Origin: Phycisphaerae bacterium
GTDB lineage: Bacteria; Planctomycetota; Phycisphaerae; Phycisphaerales; UBA1924
Assembly (NCBI GenBank): GCA_016793805.1
Contig: JAEUIZ010000028.1
Location: 172,700-236,699, forward strand
DNA length: 64,000 nucleotides
Reading direction: 5' to 3'
Numbering within the stretch: position 1 is the stretch's first letter; every line of letters starts with the position of its first letter. Both the position numbers and the translations under genes were made by a program. The notes below the pieces were generated by a model that saw only the letters and a program-made list of their open reading frames with translations, was not told the DNA's origin and did not search any database. This document shows, in pieces, positions 1 to 9,057 of the stretch.

Positions 1-2
1 TG

Positions 3-1802
3 CGCCACACCGGGACATCGGCCCAGTGGGACGGCGCGGGCTCGATCTCGATGGGCGACAGCACCGCCCTGCGCATCGCCGCGGGTGCCACCTTTGACAT
101 CACCGGCAACGGGACCATCGCGTGGACGAGCGCCGGCACGAGGCCCACGCTCGACAACGCGGGCACGCTCACCAAGACCCTCGGCGCGGGCGCCGCGAGC
201 ATCGCCGGCGTCACCCTCGACAACACCGGCGAGGTCCGCGTCGCGGCCGGGACGCTCCAATCCGACCAGGTGCAGCAGGTCTCGGGCTCCACGCTCACCG
301 GCGGAGCGTGGACCGTCACCGGCGGCGCCGCGCTCGACCTCGTCGGCGCCACGATCACCACCAACCAAGCGGATATCACGCTCGAAGACCCGGGCTCGGC
401 CTTCGCGGCGATCAACGGCCTCACGACCAACGATTCCGGCGCGTCCCTCACCATCGCCGCCGGACGCGACTTCACCACCGCCACAAACTTCACCAACGAC
501 GGGACCGTCGCCGTCAAGCCGGGGACGATGTTCCGCGTCGCGCCGGGCTCGACGCTCACGAACTTCAACGCCGGGACCGGCACGCTCACCGGCGGCATGA
601 TCGACCTCGTGGGGGCCACGGGTCAGCCCGCGGTGTTCAAGTTCGACGGCGCGGACGTGCAGAAACTGGACGCGGGAATCTCCCTCGACGGGCCGAACGC
701 CGCGGTGCAGGACGACACCGGCGCCGACGCGCTGATCGCGCTCGACACCATCCGGCCCGCGGGCGAGTTCACCGTCAAGGGCGGACGCAACTTCACCACC
801 GCCGCCGACTTCGTTGTGGAACAGAACATCACGCAGAAGGGCCTCCTCGCCATCGGCGACTCGACCCTCTTCCGCGTCGCGCCGGGCTCGTTCCTGACCA
901 ACTTCAACGCGGGCACCGGAGAGATCTCCGACGGCCGGTTCGAGATCCTCGGCACGCTCCAGTTCGACAACGCCTCGATCAAGGTCATCGGCACCACGCT
1001 CACCCTCGACGGGCCGGGCTCGCAGATCCTCGACGGCGCGGGCATGGACGCCTTCACTGCGCTCGAGCGGATCACCCCCGCGGGCGTGCTCACCATTCGC
1101 GGCGGGCGCGACCTCTCCACCGCCCAGAGCCTCGCCCTCCAGGGCCGCCTCATCGTCGGGCCGGGCGCGGGCGCCAACACGAGCGTCGTCTCCATTGGCG
1201 GGAGCGTCACACACGACCCCGGCGCCTCGCTCCTCCTCAACTCCGGCGGCGTCCTCGACGTGGCGGGCTCCTACACCCAGGCCGCGGGGGGCGCCATCTC
1301 CCTCGCCGGCGGCGAACTCATTGTCGGCGGGACGCTCACCCTCAACGGCAGCCTCGGCGGCGACGGCACCATCAACGGCAGCGTCGTCTCCAACGGGCAC
1401 ATCGGCCCGGGTTCCTCCCCCGGTTCGCTCGTCATCCAGGGCTCGCTGCTCCTCCGCTCCGCGGCCGTGCTTGATATCGAGATCTTCGGCGACACCCCCG
1501 GCACGCTCTTCGACCAACTCTCCATCCTCGGGCCGCTCACCCTCGACGGGGGCAACGCCGGCACGATGAACGTCATCCTCGGCACCGGCTTCGTGCCGCA
1601 CTACGGGCAGGCGTTCGAGGTCCTCCGCTTCGCGTCGATCAACGGGCAGTTCGCCGCGTTCGCCGGTTTGGACATCGGCAACGGCCTGCGCTTCGAGCCG
1701 ATCCTGACCTCGACGAGCCTCACGCTCGTGGTGGTGCCATCGCCGGGCTCGAGCCTCGCGCTGGTGGGCCTCGCGCTGGCCGCCCGGCGCCGGCGACGCT
1801 GA
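3..1802 (+). CDS. Autotransporter-type beta-helix surface protein with PEP-CTERM-like tail (5' partial)
   Basis: The reading frame is open from the window edge, so the N-terminus lies outside; the first in-window ATG at 51 is probably internal. The visible 599 residues are rich in Gly, Thr, Asn and Ala, with short repeats of the form GRDFTTA..F and FRVAPGS.LTNFNAGTG, as in beta-helical passenger domains. Near residues 450-500 there is a G.I.PGSSPGSL.I.G motif and a D.L.ILGPLTLDGG motif typical of autotransporter-associated repeats. The C-terminus (VVVPSPGSS, about 12 hydrophobic residues, then RRRRR) fits a PEP-CTERM-like sorting tag with a variant V-P-S-P core. It is therefore probably secreted and surface-anchored; its ligand is unknown. 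Confidence 0.8.
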   Translation, partial: RHTGTSAQWDGAGSISMGDSTALRIAAGATFDITGNGTIAWTSAGTRPTLDNAGTLTKTLGAGAASIAGVTLDNTGEVRVAAGTLQSDQVQQVSGSTLTGGAWTVTGGAALDLVGATITTNQADITLEDPGSAFAAINGLTTNDSGASLTIAAGRDFTTATNFTNDGTVAVKPGTMFRVAPGSTLTNFNAGTGTLTGGMIDLVGATGQPAVFKFDGADVQKLDAGISLDGPNAAVQDDTGADALIALDTIRPAGEFTVKGGRNFTTAADFVVEQNITQKGLLAIGDSTLFRVAPGSFLTNFNAGTGEISDGRFEILGTLQFDNASIKVIGTTLTLDGPGSQILDGAGMDAFTALERITPAGVLTIRGGRDLSTAQSLALQGRLIVGPGAGANTSVVSIGGSVTHDPGASLLLNSGGVLDVAGSYTQAAGGAISLAGGELIVGGTLTLNGSLGGDGTINGSVVSNGHIGPGSSPGSLVIQGSLLLRSAAVLDIEIFGDTPGTLFDQLSILGPLTLDGGNAGTMNVILGTGFVPHYGQAFEVLRFASINGQFAAFAGLDIGNGLRFEPILTSTSLTLVVVPSPGSSLALVGLALAARRRRR

Positions 1803-1863
1803 TCCGTGATCGTCCCCCCGTGGGCTCCGCGCCGCTCCGAGGCGCCCAACAATCCCGGCATCC

Positions 1864-2328
1864 ATGACCCCGGGACTGGTCGCCATCGTCGTCGGCGCGC
1901 TCGTGCTCTCGGATTTCGTGATCGTGCCGCTGGTCATCCGCGCGCTGGTGAACGGCAGTTTCGTTCCGCTCGCGAAGCGCTACCCCCCGCGAGAACCCCT
2001 ACCCACGGCGATCCGCCGGGGGTTCCAGTCGTTCTCCATCGGGGTGCTCAACCTCGGGTGGTGCATCCACGTCACGGCCGACGCCGCCCATCTCCACCTC
2101 TCGCCGACGTGGCTGGCGCGGCGGTTCGGGCTCACGCCGGTGAGCCTCCCGTGGGAGGCGCTGGGCCCGGCCCGAGTCGGGCGATTCTCGACGGCCGTGC
2201 GCATCCCTGAGATTCCGGGGCTGGTGCTGCGCGGGCCGCGCTGGTGCCTGGATCAAGGCCGGCGACCCGAGGCGGGCGCGGACGGCGCTACGGGATCTCT
2301 CGCCCGTGCGGATCGCTCCGCTCCTTGA
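1864..2328 (+). CDS. Hypothetical small membrane-anchored protein
   Basis: 154 residues with one N-terminal hydrophobic segment (about residues 4-30, VAIVVGALVLSDFVIVPLVI) followed by a basic, soluble-looking part of about 120 residues. I do not recognise a family. The segment around residues 45-110 looks folded (FSIGVLNLGWCIHV, LHLSPTWLARRFG, VSLPWEAL) and loosely resembles a membrane-anchored PH-like domain, but this is weak. The last 41 bases overlap, tail to tail, the end of the metal-transport permease gene on the other strand, so the two genes end within each other. The first ATG after the preceding gene was used; there is no clear Shine-Dalgarno sequence. Confidence 0.6.
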   Translation: MTPGLVAIVVGALVLSDFVIVPLVIRALVNGSFVPLAKRYPPREPLPTAIRRGFQSFSIGVLNLGWCIHVTADAAHLHLSPTWLARRFGLTPVSLPWEALGPARVGRFSTAVRIPEIPGLVLRGPRWCLDQGRRPEAGADGATGSLARADRSAP

Positions 2329-3583
2329 CCTCGTCCTGCAGGCGATCGCGCATGGAGTCCGACAGGTAGTGCTCGGCCCGGTGCGCCGGCTCATGCACGC
2401 GCGACGGATCGACGCCCGCCCGGCTCGCGAGGTACGACTCCCAGAGCCGGTGCCCGCGCACGACGCGGCTCGATTCCTCCAAGCCCCGCGACGTGAGCCG
2501 AACCTCGCCGCGCGCTCCCGCCTCGACCAGCCCCACCCACCTCATCCAGCGAACGACCGCGCGCCCCAGCGCCCCGCCGCCACCCACGCGCGATCGGAAC
2601 TCCCTCGCCGAGAGCCCGCCCCCCGCGTTCTCTTGACACCGGAACAGGATGCCCAGCGCGTCCTCGCGGCAGATCCTCGCCGCCAGCCCGAGCCGTCGCA
2701 CCTGCTTGGCGATGATCCCCTGCCCGGGCGAGGCCAGCGCCGCCAGCACGAACTGCCCAAGCGCCACCGTGGCGATCATGCCCGCGACCGAGGTGTCCAG
2801 GGCGACCGCCATCGCGTACCCGACGACCGCCGCCAGGGCCGCGACGCCCGCCGCGATCCACAGCATGCGCGAGAGGCGATCCGTCAGGAGGTGCGCCGTC
2901 GCGCCGGGCGCGACGAGCATCGCCACGACGAGGATCGACCCGACCGACTCGAACGACGCCACCGAGGTCGCGGCCACGAGGGTCATCAGCCCGTAGTGGA
3001 CCGCCGCCGCGCTGATCCCCATGGTCGTCGCCAGGTATGGGTCGAAGCACACGATCTTGAGTTCCTTGTAGAACACCACGACCGCCGCGGTGTTCACGAG
3101 CAGCACCACCCCGAGGAACGCCAGCGCCCGAGGCATCTCCACCCCCAGCACCGGGACCAGATCCAGCGGCGTCATCTCCACCGACCCGTACAGCACGCAC
3201 CCGGGATCGAGGTCCACGTCCCGCGCCGCGAACGAGATCAGGATCACCCCCACCGCGAACAGCGTCGTGAACACCACGCCCATCGACGAGTCCGCAGGCA
3301 CCCGGCCCCAGCGGCTCAGGCCCGACGACAGCAGCGCCGTGAGCACCCCCACCGCCATCGCGCCCACGAGCATCGGCCCGGGCGATCGGCTCCCCGAGAC
3401 CATGAACGCGATCGCCAGCCCCGGCAGGATCGCGTGCGAGATCGCGTCGCCCAGCAGCGACAGCCGGCGCAGCACCAGGAAGCACCCCACCAGCCCGCAC
3501 GAGACGCTGCACGCCGCCGCCGTCGCCACCGTCCACAGGTCGTCGGCGCGAACCTCGTAGCCCCCGATCGTGTGCCAACTCAT
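2288..3583 (-). CDS. Metal ABC transporter permease fused to a DtxR-like metal-sensor domain (TroD-like)
   Basis: 431 residues. Residues 1-290 form an ABC-3 family inner-membrane permease of Mn/Zn/Fe importers (VLRRLSLLGDAISHAILPG near the start, several membrane spans, VLVVAMLVAPGATAHLLTDRL). Residues about 300-366 look like a winged helix (SAREFRSRV..., wing GEVRLTSRG). Residues 374-431 match the DtxR/MntR dimerisation and metal-binding region: HRLWESYL, VHEPAHRAEH, DPHGREIP. By my alignment H378, H397, H401, E404 and H405 lie at DtxR metal-ligand positions. The ATG overlaps the upstream permease stop by four bases (ATGA), so the genes are translationally coupled. The frame runs open far upstream, but that stretch is antisense noise over the neighbours. 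The cytoplasmic tail may sense metal; this is inference. Confidence 0.88.
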   Translation of the reverse strand: MSWHTIGGYEVRADDLWTVATAAACSVSCGLVGCFLVLRRLSLLGDAISHAILPGLAIAFMVSGSRSPGPMLVGAMAVGVLTALLSSGLSRWGRVPADSSMGVVFTTLFAVGVILISFAARDVDLDPGCVLYGSVEMTPLDLVPVLGVEMPRALAFLGVVLLVNTAAVVVFYKELKIVCFDPYLATTMGISAAAVHYGLMTLVAATSVASFESVGSILVVAMLVAPGATAHLLTDRLSRMLWIAAGVAALAAVVGYAMAVALDTSVAGMIATVALGQFVLAALASPGQGIIAKQVRRLGLAARICREDALGILFRCQENAGGGLSAREFRSRVGGGGALGRAVVRWMRWVGLVEAGARGEVRLTSRGLEESSRVVRGHRLWESYLASRAGVDPSRVHEPAHRAEHYLSDSMRDRLQDEVKERSDPHGREIP

Positions 3584-4902
3584 GGCGTCGCCCCCGGGGC
3601 GTGCGGCGAGGGGGGCACGATCGGCGTCTCCCGCGGCCCGTCGCGGTCCACCGCGGCCAGGCGAGCCTCCAGCGCCGCGATCACGCTCGCGGGCAGGACG
3701 TGCTCGATCTCGTCCGCGTCGCGATCCACGTGGTCCGGCGCGATCGCCGCCTGCTCGATGAGGAACAACTCCCACAGGCGATGGGCACGGATGACGCGTG
3801 CCGCCGCGGCTTGGCCCTCTGGCGTGAGCACGAATCCGGCCGTGCCGGGGCGTGCGAGCCCGCGCGCGACCGCCCGCCGGAGCGTCTCGCCGCGCACCGG
3901 CCGCCGCAGATCGCGCGGGGTCCACGGCCGCGCCGGATCGCCCGTCTCCTCGCCCCGCTCGAACGCGTCGCGCAAGAGGTTCTGGAGCGCCACGCGGCGG
4001 CGGAGCCGGACCCGCCGAACGAGATCCGCGACCAGCCCGCGCCGCGGCGCCCCGATCATCGACGCCACGAAGATCCCGGCGGCGACCAGCACGATGAGCG
4101 GCCCGGTGGGCCAGCCGCGCGAGAGGGTCGATGCCGGCGCGGGCACGACGGCGCTGAGCGCCACCCCCAGCATCCCCGAGGCGCCGCCGAACCCCGCCGC
4201 CAGCGCGAGCATGGGCCCCAGGCGATCGGTCCAGAATCGTGCCGCCGCCGCCGGGATGATGAGGAGCGCGACCATGAGCACCACACCCACCGCCGGCAGG
4301 CCCACCACCGTGCAGACGCACACCAGCCCCATGAGCAGGAGGTCGAGCCCGAGCGTGGGCCAGCCCTGCGTGGCGGCGAAGTCGCGGTCGAAGCAGAGGA
4401 GTTTGAACTCCTTGTGAAGGAGCGCCGTGGCGAGCGCGAGCACGACCGCCGCCGCGAGGATCAGCCTCGCGTCCGCCGACACCATGCTCGCGGCCTTGCC
4501 ATAGATGAAGGTGTCGAGCCCCGCGCGGTTGCCCCCTGGCTGGTTCTGGGCGATCCGCGAGAGCACGACGCCGAGGCCGAAGAAGCCCCCGATCGCCAGC
4601 GCGATGGCCGCGTCCTCCTTGATCCGCGTCGTCGCCTTGACCAGCGACACGAACGCCGCCGACAGCACGCCAAAGACCAGCGCACCCACGAGCAGCGCGA
4701 CGAAACTGCGCCCCGCGACGAAGTACGCGCACGCGATGCCCGGGAGCGCCGCGTGCGCCACGGCGTCGCCCATGAGCGACCGCTTCCGCAGCACCGCGAA
4801 CGTCCCAACGAGCGCTGCCGCGATCCCCAGCAGCGTCGCCCCGAGCAGCACCACGCGCGTGTTCGCGTCGCGAAGCGTCAGCAATCGAACGAGGTCGTCC
4901 AC
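3580..4902 (-). CDS. Metal ABC transporter permease fused to a DtxR-like domain (TroC-like)
   Basis: 440 residues starting at GTG, one base past a 3-nt gap after the ATPase stop. Residues 1-285 are an ABC-3 family permease (VLRKRSLMGDAVAHAALPG near residues 38-55, eight or so membrane spans, LMVALLIIPAAAARFWTDRL at 209-228). Residues about 300-430 resemble a DtxR-family regulator: a winged-helix-like part ending FVLTPEGQAA, then AHRLWELFLIEQ and DADEIEHVL, with H374, E400 and H401 at ligand positions and Asp where the second permease has His. With the sister permease it would form the heterodimeric membrane channel of the importer. The duplicated architecture suggests both permeases descend from one already fused ancestor. 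DNA binding is unproven. Confidence 0.88.
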   Translation of the reverse strand: MDDLVRLLTLRDANTRVVLLGATLLGIAAALVGTFAVLRKRSLMGDAVAHAALPGIACAYFVAGRSFVALLVGALVFGVLSAAFVSLVKATTRIKEDAAIALAIGGFFGLGVVLSRIAQNQPGGNRAGLDTFIYGKAASMVSADARLILAAAVVLALATALLHKEFKLLCFDRDFAATQGWPTLGLDLLLMGLVCVCTVVGLPAVGVVLMVALLIIPAAAARFWTDRLGPMLALAAGFGGASGMLGVALSAVVPAPASTLSRGWPTGPLIVLVAAGIFVASMIGAPRRGLVADLVRRVRLRRRVALQNLLRDAFERGEETGDPARPWTPRDLRRPVRGETLRRAVARGLARPGTAGFVLTPEGQAAAARVIRAHRLWELFLIEQAAIAPDHVDRDADEIEHVLPASVIAALEARLAAVDRDGPRETPIVPPSPHAPGATP

Positions 4903-4905
4903 CGC

Positions 4906-5745
4906 CTAGGCCCCTCCGCCCCCGCGGCGGATCGCCTCTGCCGCCTCGTCCAGGAGCGTCAGCCGTCCGCCGTATGCCCGCTGGAGGTTCTCTCGTGTGA
5001 ACGTGGCTTCCACCGGGCCCGACGCCACCAGCCGCATGTTCAGCAGCACGACGTGATCGAAGTACTCCGGCACCGTCTGCAGGTCGTGGTGGACCGCCAC
5101 CACCGTGCGCCCGGCCTCGCGCATCCGCCGCAGCACCTCGACGATCGCCGTCTCCGTCGCCGCGTCCACGCCCGCGAACGGCTCGTCCATGAAGTACAGC
5201 CGCGCGTCCTGCGCCAGCGCCCGCGCCAGGAACACCCGCTGCTGCTGCCCCCCCGAGAGTTGGCTGATCTGCCGACCCGCGAAGTCCTCCATCCCCACCT
5301 GCCGAAGGCACTCGCGCGCCGCCTCTCGGTCCGCTCGCCCCGGGCGGCGAATCCACCCCAGCCGACCGTACCGCCCCATCAGCACCACCCCCAGCGCGTC
5401 GATCGGGAAGTCCCAGTCCACCGTCTCGCGCTGCGGCACGTACCCGATCTCCCGACGCACCCGCCGCAGCGGCTCGCCGAAGATTGTCACCCGTCCGCTC
5501 GCGAGCGGCACCAGCCCCAGGATCGCCTTCAGCAGCGTTGACTTCCCCGCCCCGTTCGGGCCCACGATCGCGACCAGCCGACCCTCGGGCAGCACCAGGT
5601 CCACGTCCCACAGCACCGGCTTGCGCCCATACGCCACCGTCACGTCGTGGACCTCGACGCTCACCCCAACCCCGGCGCGACCCGCTGCCGCCGGGACAGC
5701 CGCCCGTGCGTGGATTCCCGCGGCTTCCGGGCCCGCCAACTTCAT
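4906..5745 (-). CDS. Metal ABC transporter ATP-binding protein (TroB/ZnuC/MntB class)
   Basis: 279 residues. It contains Walker [10 protein letters not shown] at 62-70, the Q-loop region [14 protein letters not shown] near 101-114 (the WDFP form is typical of Mn/Zn importer ATPases), signature LSGGQ at 163-167, Walker B LYFMDEP at 183-189 and the switch His in VAVHHDL near 216. It powers uptake through the two permeases encoded immediately downstream. Its ATG overlaps the stop of the binding-protein gene (ATGA). The first 28 residues are Ala/Gly-rich and precede the conserved start (VSVEVHDV), so the true start could be a later Val codon. Confidence 0.92.
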   Translation of the reverse strand: MKLAGPEAAGIHARAAVPAAAGRAGVGVSVEVHDVTVAYGRKPVLWDVDLVLPEGRLVAIVGPNGAGKSTLLKAILGLVPLASGRVTIFGEPLRRVRREIGYVPQRETVDWDFPIDALGVVLMGRYGRLGWIRRPGRADREAARECLRQVGMEDFAGRQISQLSGGQQQRVFLARALAQDARLYFMDEPFAGVDAATETAIVEVLRRMREAGRTVVAVHHDLQTVPEYFDHVVLLNMRLVASGPVEATFTRENLQRAYGGRLTLLDEAAEAIRRGGGGA

Positions 5746-6746
5746 GGCGCCTTCGCTCCGTGCTTCGAGAGGTACTCCTCAACCAGCGCCGGCCTCGCGG
5801 GCGGCAGGCCCCCCAACGCCCGCGCGATCGCCTCCGCGTTGTGCACCACCATCCCCACGTACGTCCCCTCCGGCGTCCCCGACTTCCCCATCGCGTCGCT
5901 GAACAACTCCCCGCCCACCCGGACCTCGTGCCCGCGCGATCGGCACCCCTCGACCAGCGCGTCGATCGTCTTCCTCGGGACCGAACTCTCGATGAACACC
6001 GCCGGCACCCGCCGCGACACCAGCACCTCCACCAGCGCGTTCACGTCCCGCAGGCTCGCCTCGCTGTCCGTGCTGATCCCCTGGATCGCGCGAACCTCGA
6101 TCCCGTACGCACGCCCGAAGTACCCAAACGCGTCGTGGGCCGTCACCATCAGCCGCTGCGACGCGGGGATGGTCGCGATCGTCTCGCGCACGTGCCCGTC
6201 AAGCGCCGCGAGCAACGCCACATACGCCGCCGCGCGCTGCTCGTACTCCGCGCGCCCCGAACCGTCGGCCTCGATCATCGCGTCCCGCACGCGCTCCGCC
6301 ACGCGCCCCCACAGCGACACGTCGAACCACACGTGCGGGTCATACTGCCCCTCGAACTCCGGCGGACGACGCAACTGCCCCTCGTCGATCGAATCCGTCA
6401 CGCGCACCACGCGCGTCCGTCCTGCCATCCGCTCGATCGCCTCCCCCATCTTGCCCTCGAGGTGCAGCCCGTTGTGCAGCACCAGCCCCGCGTCCGCCAT
6501 CTTGCGCACGTCCCTCGGCGACGCCTTGTACAGGTGCGGGTCCACGCCCTCGCCCATCAGCGCCTCGACCCTCGCCCGCGGGCCACCGATCTCCCGGGCC
6601 GCGTCCGCGATCATCCCGGTCGTCGCCACGACCCGCAGGGGCTCGCCCCCCCAAGCCCCGCCCCCCGACAGCACCAACACCGCGACCACGAGCACCGACC
6701 ACCAAGACCCCCACCCCGCACGCCGATATGATCTGTCGCACATCAT
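5742..6746 (-). CDS. Metal ABC transporter substrate-binding protein (TroA/ZnuA cluster A-I)
   Basis: 334 residues with an N-terminal hydrophobic signal segment (about 15-33) and mature start near [10 protein letters not shown]. The cluster A-I signature [15 protein letters not shown] supplies H71; YDPHVWFD supplies H138, [10 protein letters not shown] supplies H204 and LFSDAMG supplies D284. A three-His/one-Asp set is the TroA/ZnuA type, whereas strict Mn proteins usually have Glu in the third position, so Zn or mixed Zn/Mn is my guess at the metal. It is the first gene of the four-gene importer operon and is transcribed divergently from the DtxR-type regulator. Two ATGs (6746 and 6743) are adjacent; the upstream one is annotated. 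Confidence 0.9.
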   Translation of the reverse strand: MMCDRSYRRAGWGSWWSVLVVAVLVLSGGGAWGGEPLRVVATTGMIADAAREIGGPRARVEALMGEGVDPHLYKASPRDVRKMADAGLVLHNGLHLEGKMGEAIERMAGRTRVVRVTDSIDEGQLRRPPEFEGQYDPHVWFDVSLWGRVAERVRDAMIEADGSGRAEYEQRAAAYVALLAALDGHVRETIATIPASQRLMVTAHDAFGYFGRAYGIEVRAIQGISTDSEASLRDVNALVEVLVSRRVPAVFIESSVPRKTIDALVEGCRSRGHEVRVGGELFSDAMGKSGTPEGTYVGMVVHNAEAIARALGGLPPARPALVEEYLSKHGAKAP

Positions 6747-6770
6747 GGTTCGTATCGTCCAACTCTAGGA

Positions 6771-6786
6771 GTTTGATGAGTCAAAC
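6771..6786. promoter_or_regulatory. Candidate DtxR/MntR-type operator (perfect inverted repeat)
   Basis: GTTTGA-TGAG-TCAAAC is a perfect 6-bp inverted repeat with a 4-bp spacer. It lies 25 bp before the start of the substrate-binding-protein gene and 73 bp before the regulator gene, in the only intergenic space of the locus. On the minus strand it contains a -35-like TTGACT, so a bound repressor would block transcription of the importer. Operator function is inferred from position and symmetry. Confidence 0.55.
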
Positions 6787-6858
6787 ATTCCGCCCCCAAC
6801 CCTAGCCCCCGATCGCCCGCCCGTCCACACCCCACCCCACCCCCCGGCGCCCCGCACC

Positions 6859-7524
6859 ATGGCCACCGAAGCCGTCGAGAACTACCTCAAGGCCATCCTG
6901 ACGCTCTCGCAGGAGTCCGACGCCGCCGACGCCACGATCACGCGCATCGCCGCCGTCGTGGGCGTCACGCCCAGCACCGCCACGACCATGGTCAAACGCC
7001 TCGACCGCGCGGGACTGGCCCGCTACGAGCGGTACGGAGCGGTCCGCCTGACCGCCAAGGGGAGGCGGGCCGCCAGCGACGTGCTCCGCCGGCATCGAAT
7101 CGTCGAGTTGTTCCTGGTGCAGATCGTCGGGCTCGACTGGTCCGAGGTCCACGCCGAGGCCGAACGCCTCGAACACGCCATCAGCCCGCGCCTGCTCGAC
7201 CGCCTCGACGAGATGCTCGGGCGCCCTCGCTCCGACCCGCACGGGGACCCGATCCCCGACGCCGACGGGCGCTCCGACCACGCTCGCCCCGGCCCGATCA
7301 CGGCCTGCGCTCCGGGCGCCCACGCTGCTGTCGCCCGAGTCCTCGACCAGGGCGCCGAGTTCCTCCAGTTCCTCGCGCGCGCCGGATTGACGCCCGGCAC
7401 GCGGGTCGCCGTCGTCGCCATCGACTCGATCGCCGGATCGATCACGCTCAAGCCCGAAGGCCGCACGGCCCTGACGCTCTCCCTCCCCGTCGCCCAGCGG
7501 ATCCTTGTCACGCCGGCGTTCTAG
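6859..7524 (+). CDS. DtxR/MntR-family metal-dependent transcriptional regulator
   Basis: 221 residues in the family's three-part layout: winged helix (1-70, recognition helix around TPSTATTMVKRLDRAG), metal-binding and dimerisation domain (71-135, HRIVELFLVQIVGLDW, VHAEAERLEHAIS, DPHGDPIP) and a C-terminal SH3/FeoA-like domain (about 148-220, APGAHAAVARVLDQ, SIAGSITLKPEG). H79, H98, E102, E105 and H106 are in ligand positions; Glu rather than Cys at 102 is MntR-like. The N-terminal ligand position (MntR D8, DtxR M10) is Asn (N8) here and MntR E11 is Lys, so the metal site differs from the studied proteins. It probably represses the divergent importer operon when the metal is plentiful. Confidence 0.9.
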   Translation: MATEAVENYLKAILTLSQESDAADATITRIAAVVGVTPSTATTMVKRLDRAGLARYERYGAVRLTAKGRRAASDVLRRHRIVELFLVQIVGLDWSEVHAEAERLEHAISPRLLDRLDEMLGRPRSDPHGDPIPDADGRSDHARPGPITACAPGAHAAVARVLDQGAEFLQFLARAGLTPGTRVAVVAIDSIAGSITLKPEGRTALTLSLPVAQRILVTPAF

Positions 7525-7641
7525 CGGACCGAGGCGATCGCCGGTCGGCTATCGGACTGCAGACGAGTGGGACCAGAGCGAATCGCAGTTGCAAGGGAGT
7601 GGCCGACGGCTATGCTCCCGCGCGGAGTTGGGAGGTCTTGC

Positions 7642-9057
7642 ATGTCCCGGCCCCTTCACCTTCGACGACACGTGACGGCAGTCGCGGCCGGCGCCGCGTC
7701 GCTCGTCGGCCTCATGCTCCTCGCCGCGGGAGCCTGCCTCGCGCTCGGCCTGGTCCGGCTCGACGCACGCGGCACGCCCGACCTCGCACCTTGGCTCATC
7801 GTCGAACTTGTCGCGGGTGCGGGCGCCAGCATCGTGGCGGGGCGCGTGGCCCGTCGGCTTGGCGGCTCCCATGCCGCGCCCCATGCGCTGGCGGCACTCG
7901 TGGGGCTCGTCGGGCTCCTCGAAGCCGGCGAAATCCTGCGCCACGTCTCCAAGGGCGAGGCCGCCGCGCCGCTGGGCCTCGTCTTGCTGGCGCCGCTCGT
8001 GGCCGCCCTTGGCGTCCTTGTCGGCGGGGGCTCGCTCCCGTCGCTGGCGGCCAGATTCGCCCGACCTCGTGCGCTCTCGGCCCGCGCCGCGATCGCGTAC
8101 GCCGCGCCGATCGCCGTGCTCGTCGCGGCTTCGATCGTTGCGGGCCAGGGGGTGCCCGCGATGGGCGATGCCCCCCAGACGCCGGTACTCGCCGCCGCCG
8201 CGGCGTTCGACCTCACCATCACCGTGCCGGCGCTCGCTTACGTCCTTCTCGTGCGTGCTCGACGGGTGCGTTGGGTTGTGCTTCTCCCGACCTTTGCGCT
8301 CGGGTACGTCATCGCGCGCACACTCCTGCCCGCCGCACACCAAGCACCGCTCGACACGCTCGGCCTGCTCGTCTTCCCGGCCGAGGCCGCCCTCATCATC
8401 TGGCTCGTCGCGTCGGCGGCACGCGGGCTCGCGGAGCCCTCGCCGGGCGACGTGTTCGATCGACTCGGGTCGGCGGCGATGAGAGTCACAAGGCACCGTG
8501 TCGCGGCCGGCATCCTCGCCACCGAGGCGGGGCTGGCGCTCGCGGCGTTCCGCCCGCGCCCCCGTGCCGACGCCGAGGGCTTCAGCGTCCATCGCACGGC
8601 CGCCTATGGCCCCATCGCTGCCGGCCTCGCCTTCGCGCTCTTGGTCGAGACCCTCGCCGTCCACTTCCTCGTTCGCACCGCCAGCCACACCGCGGCCTGG
8701 ATCCTCACCGCCTCTAGCCTGTACGCCCTGCTCTGGATCGTGGGCGACGCCCGCGCCCTGGCCCAACGGCGCACCACGATCACCGGCGACACCCTCCAGG
8801 TGCGCTTCGGGCTCCGCTGGCGCGCGAACATTCCACTCCGCCACATCGCCGTCGTGCAGCCCTGGCGCGGGACGCCGCCCGAGGGCGGGCGCGCCCTCGC
8901 GCTCATCGGCCCGCCAAACGTCCTCGTGCGCCTCAACACCCCCGCCGAGATGACTGGCATGTACGGGCTCCGCCGCCGAGTCTCGGACCTCTACCTCCGC
9001 CTCGACGATCCCGACGCGTTCCTTGCCGCCATCGCCCGTTCCGACGCTCAGGCCTGA
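7642..9057 (+). CDS. Hypothetical polytopic membrane protein
   Basis: 471 residues with about ten hydrophobic segments spread over residues 10-375, then a soluble C-terminal part (about 380-471) containing an ITGDTLQVRFGLRWRANIPLRHIAVVQPW stretch that looks like a small PH-like beta domain. I do not recognise the family. The ATG at 7642 was chosen because GGAGG lies 7 nt upstream; the frame extends 25 codons further (first ATG region 7612) without a ribosome site. It converges with the phosphoesterase gene and overlaps its end by 10 bp. Role unknown. Confidence 0.7.
   Translation: MSRPLHLRRHVTAVAAGAASLVGLMLLAAGACLALGLVRLDARGTPDLAPWLIVELVAGAGASIVAGRVARRLGGSHAAPHALAALVGLVGLLEAGEILRHVSKGEAAAPLGLVLLAPLVAALGVLVGGGSLPSLAARFARPRALSARAAIAYAAPIAVLVAASIVAGQGVPAMGDAPQTPVLAAAAAFDLTITVPALAYVLLVRARRVRWVVLLPTFALGYVIARTLLPAAHQAPLDTLGLLVFPAEAALIIWLVASAARGLAEPSPGDVFDRLGSAAMRVTRHRVAAGILATEAGLALAAFRPRPRADAEGFSVHRTAAYGPIAAGLAFALLVETLAVHFLVRTASHTAAWILTASSLYALLWIVGDARALAQRRTTITGDTLQVRFGLRWRANIPLRHIAVVQPWRGTPPEGGRALALIGPPNVLVRLNTPAEMTGMYGLRRRVSDLYLRLDDPDAFLAAIARSDAQA

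Noticed and set aside
2288..5782. A single 1,164-residue fusion of the ATPase region and a permease
   Set aside because: The N-terminal 730 residues are a frame-shifted shadow of the ATPase and first permease; the real permease begins at 3583.
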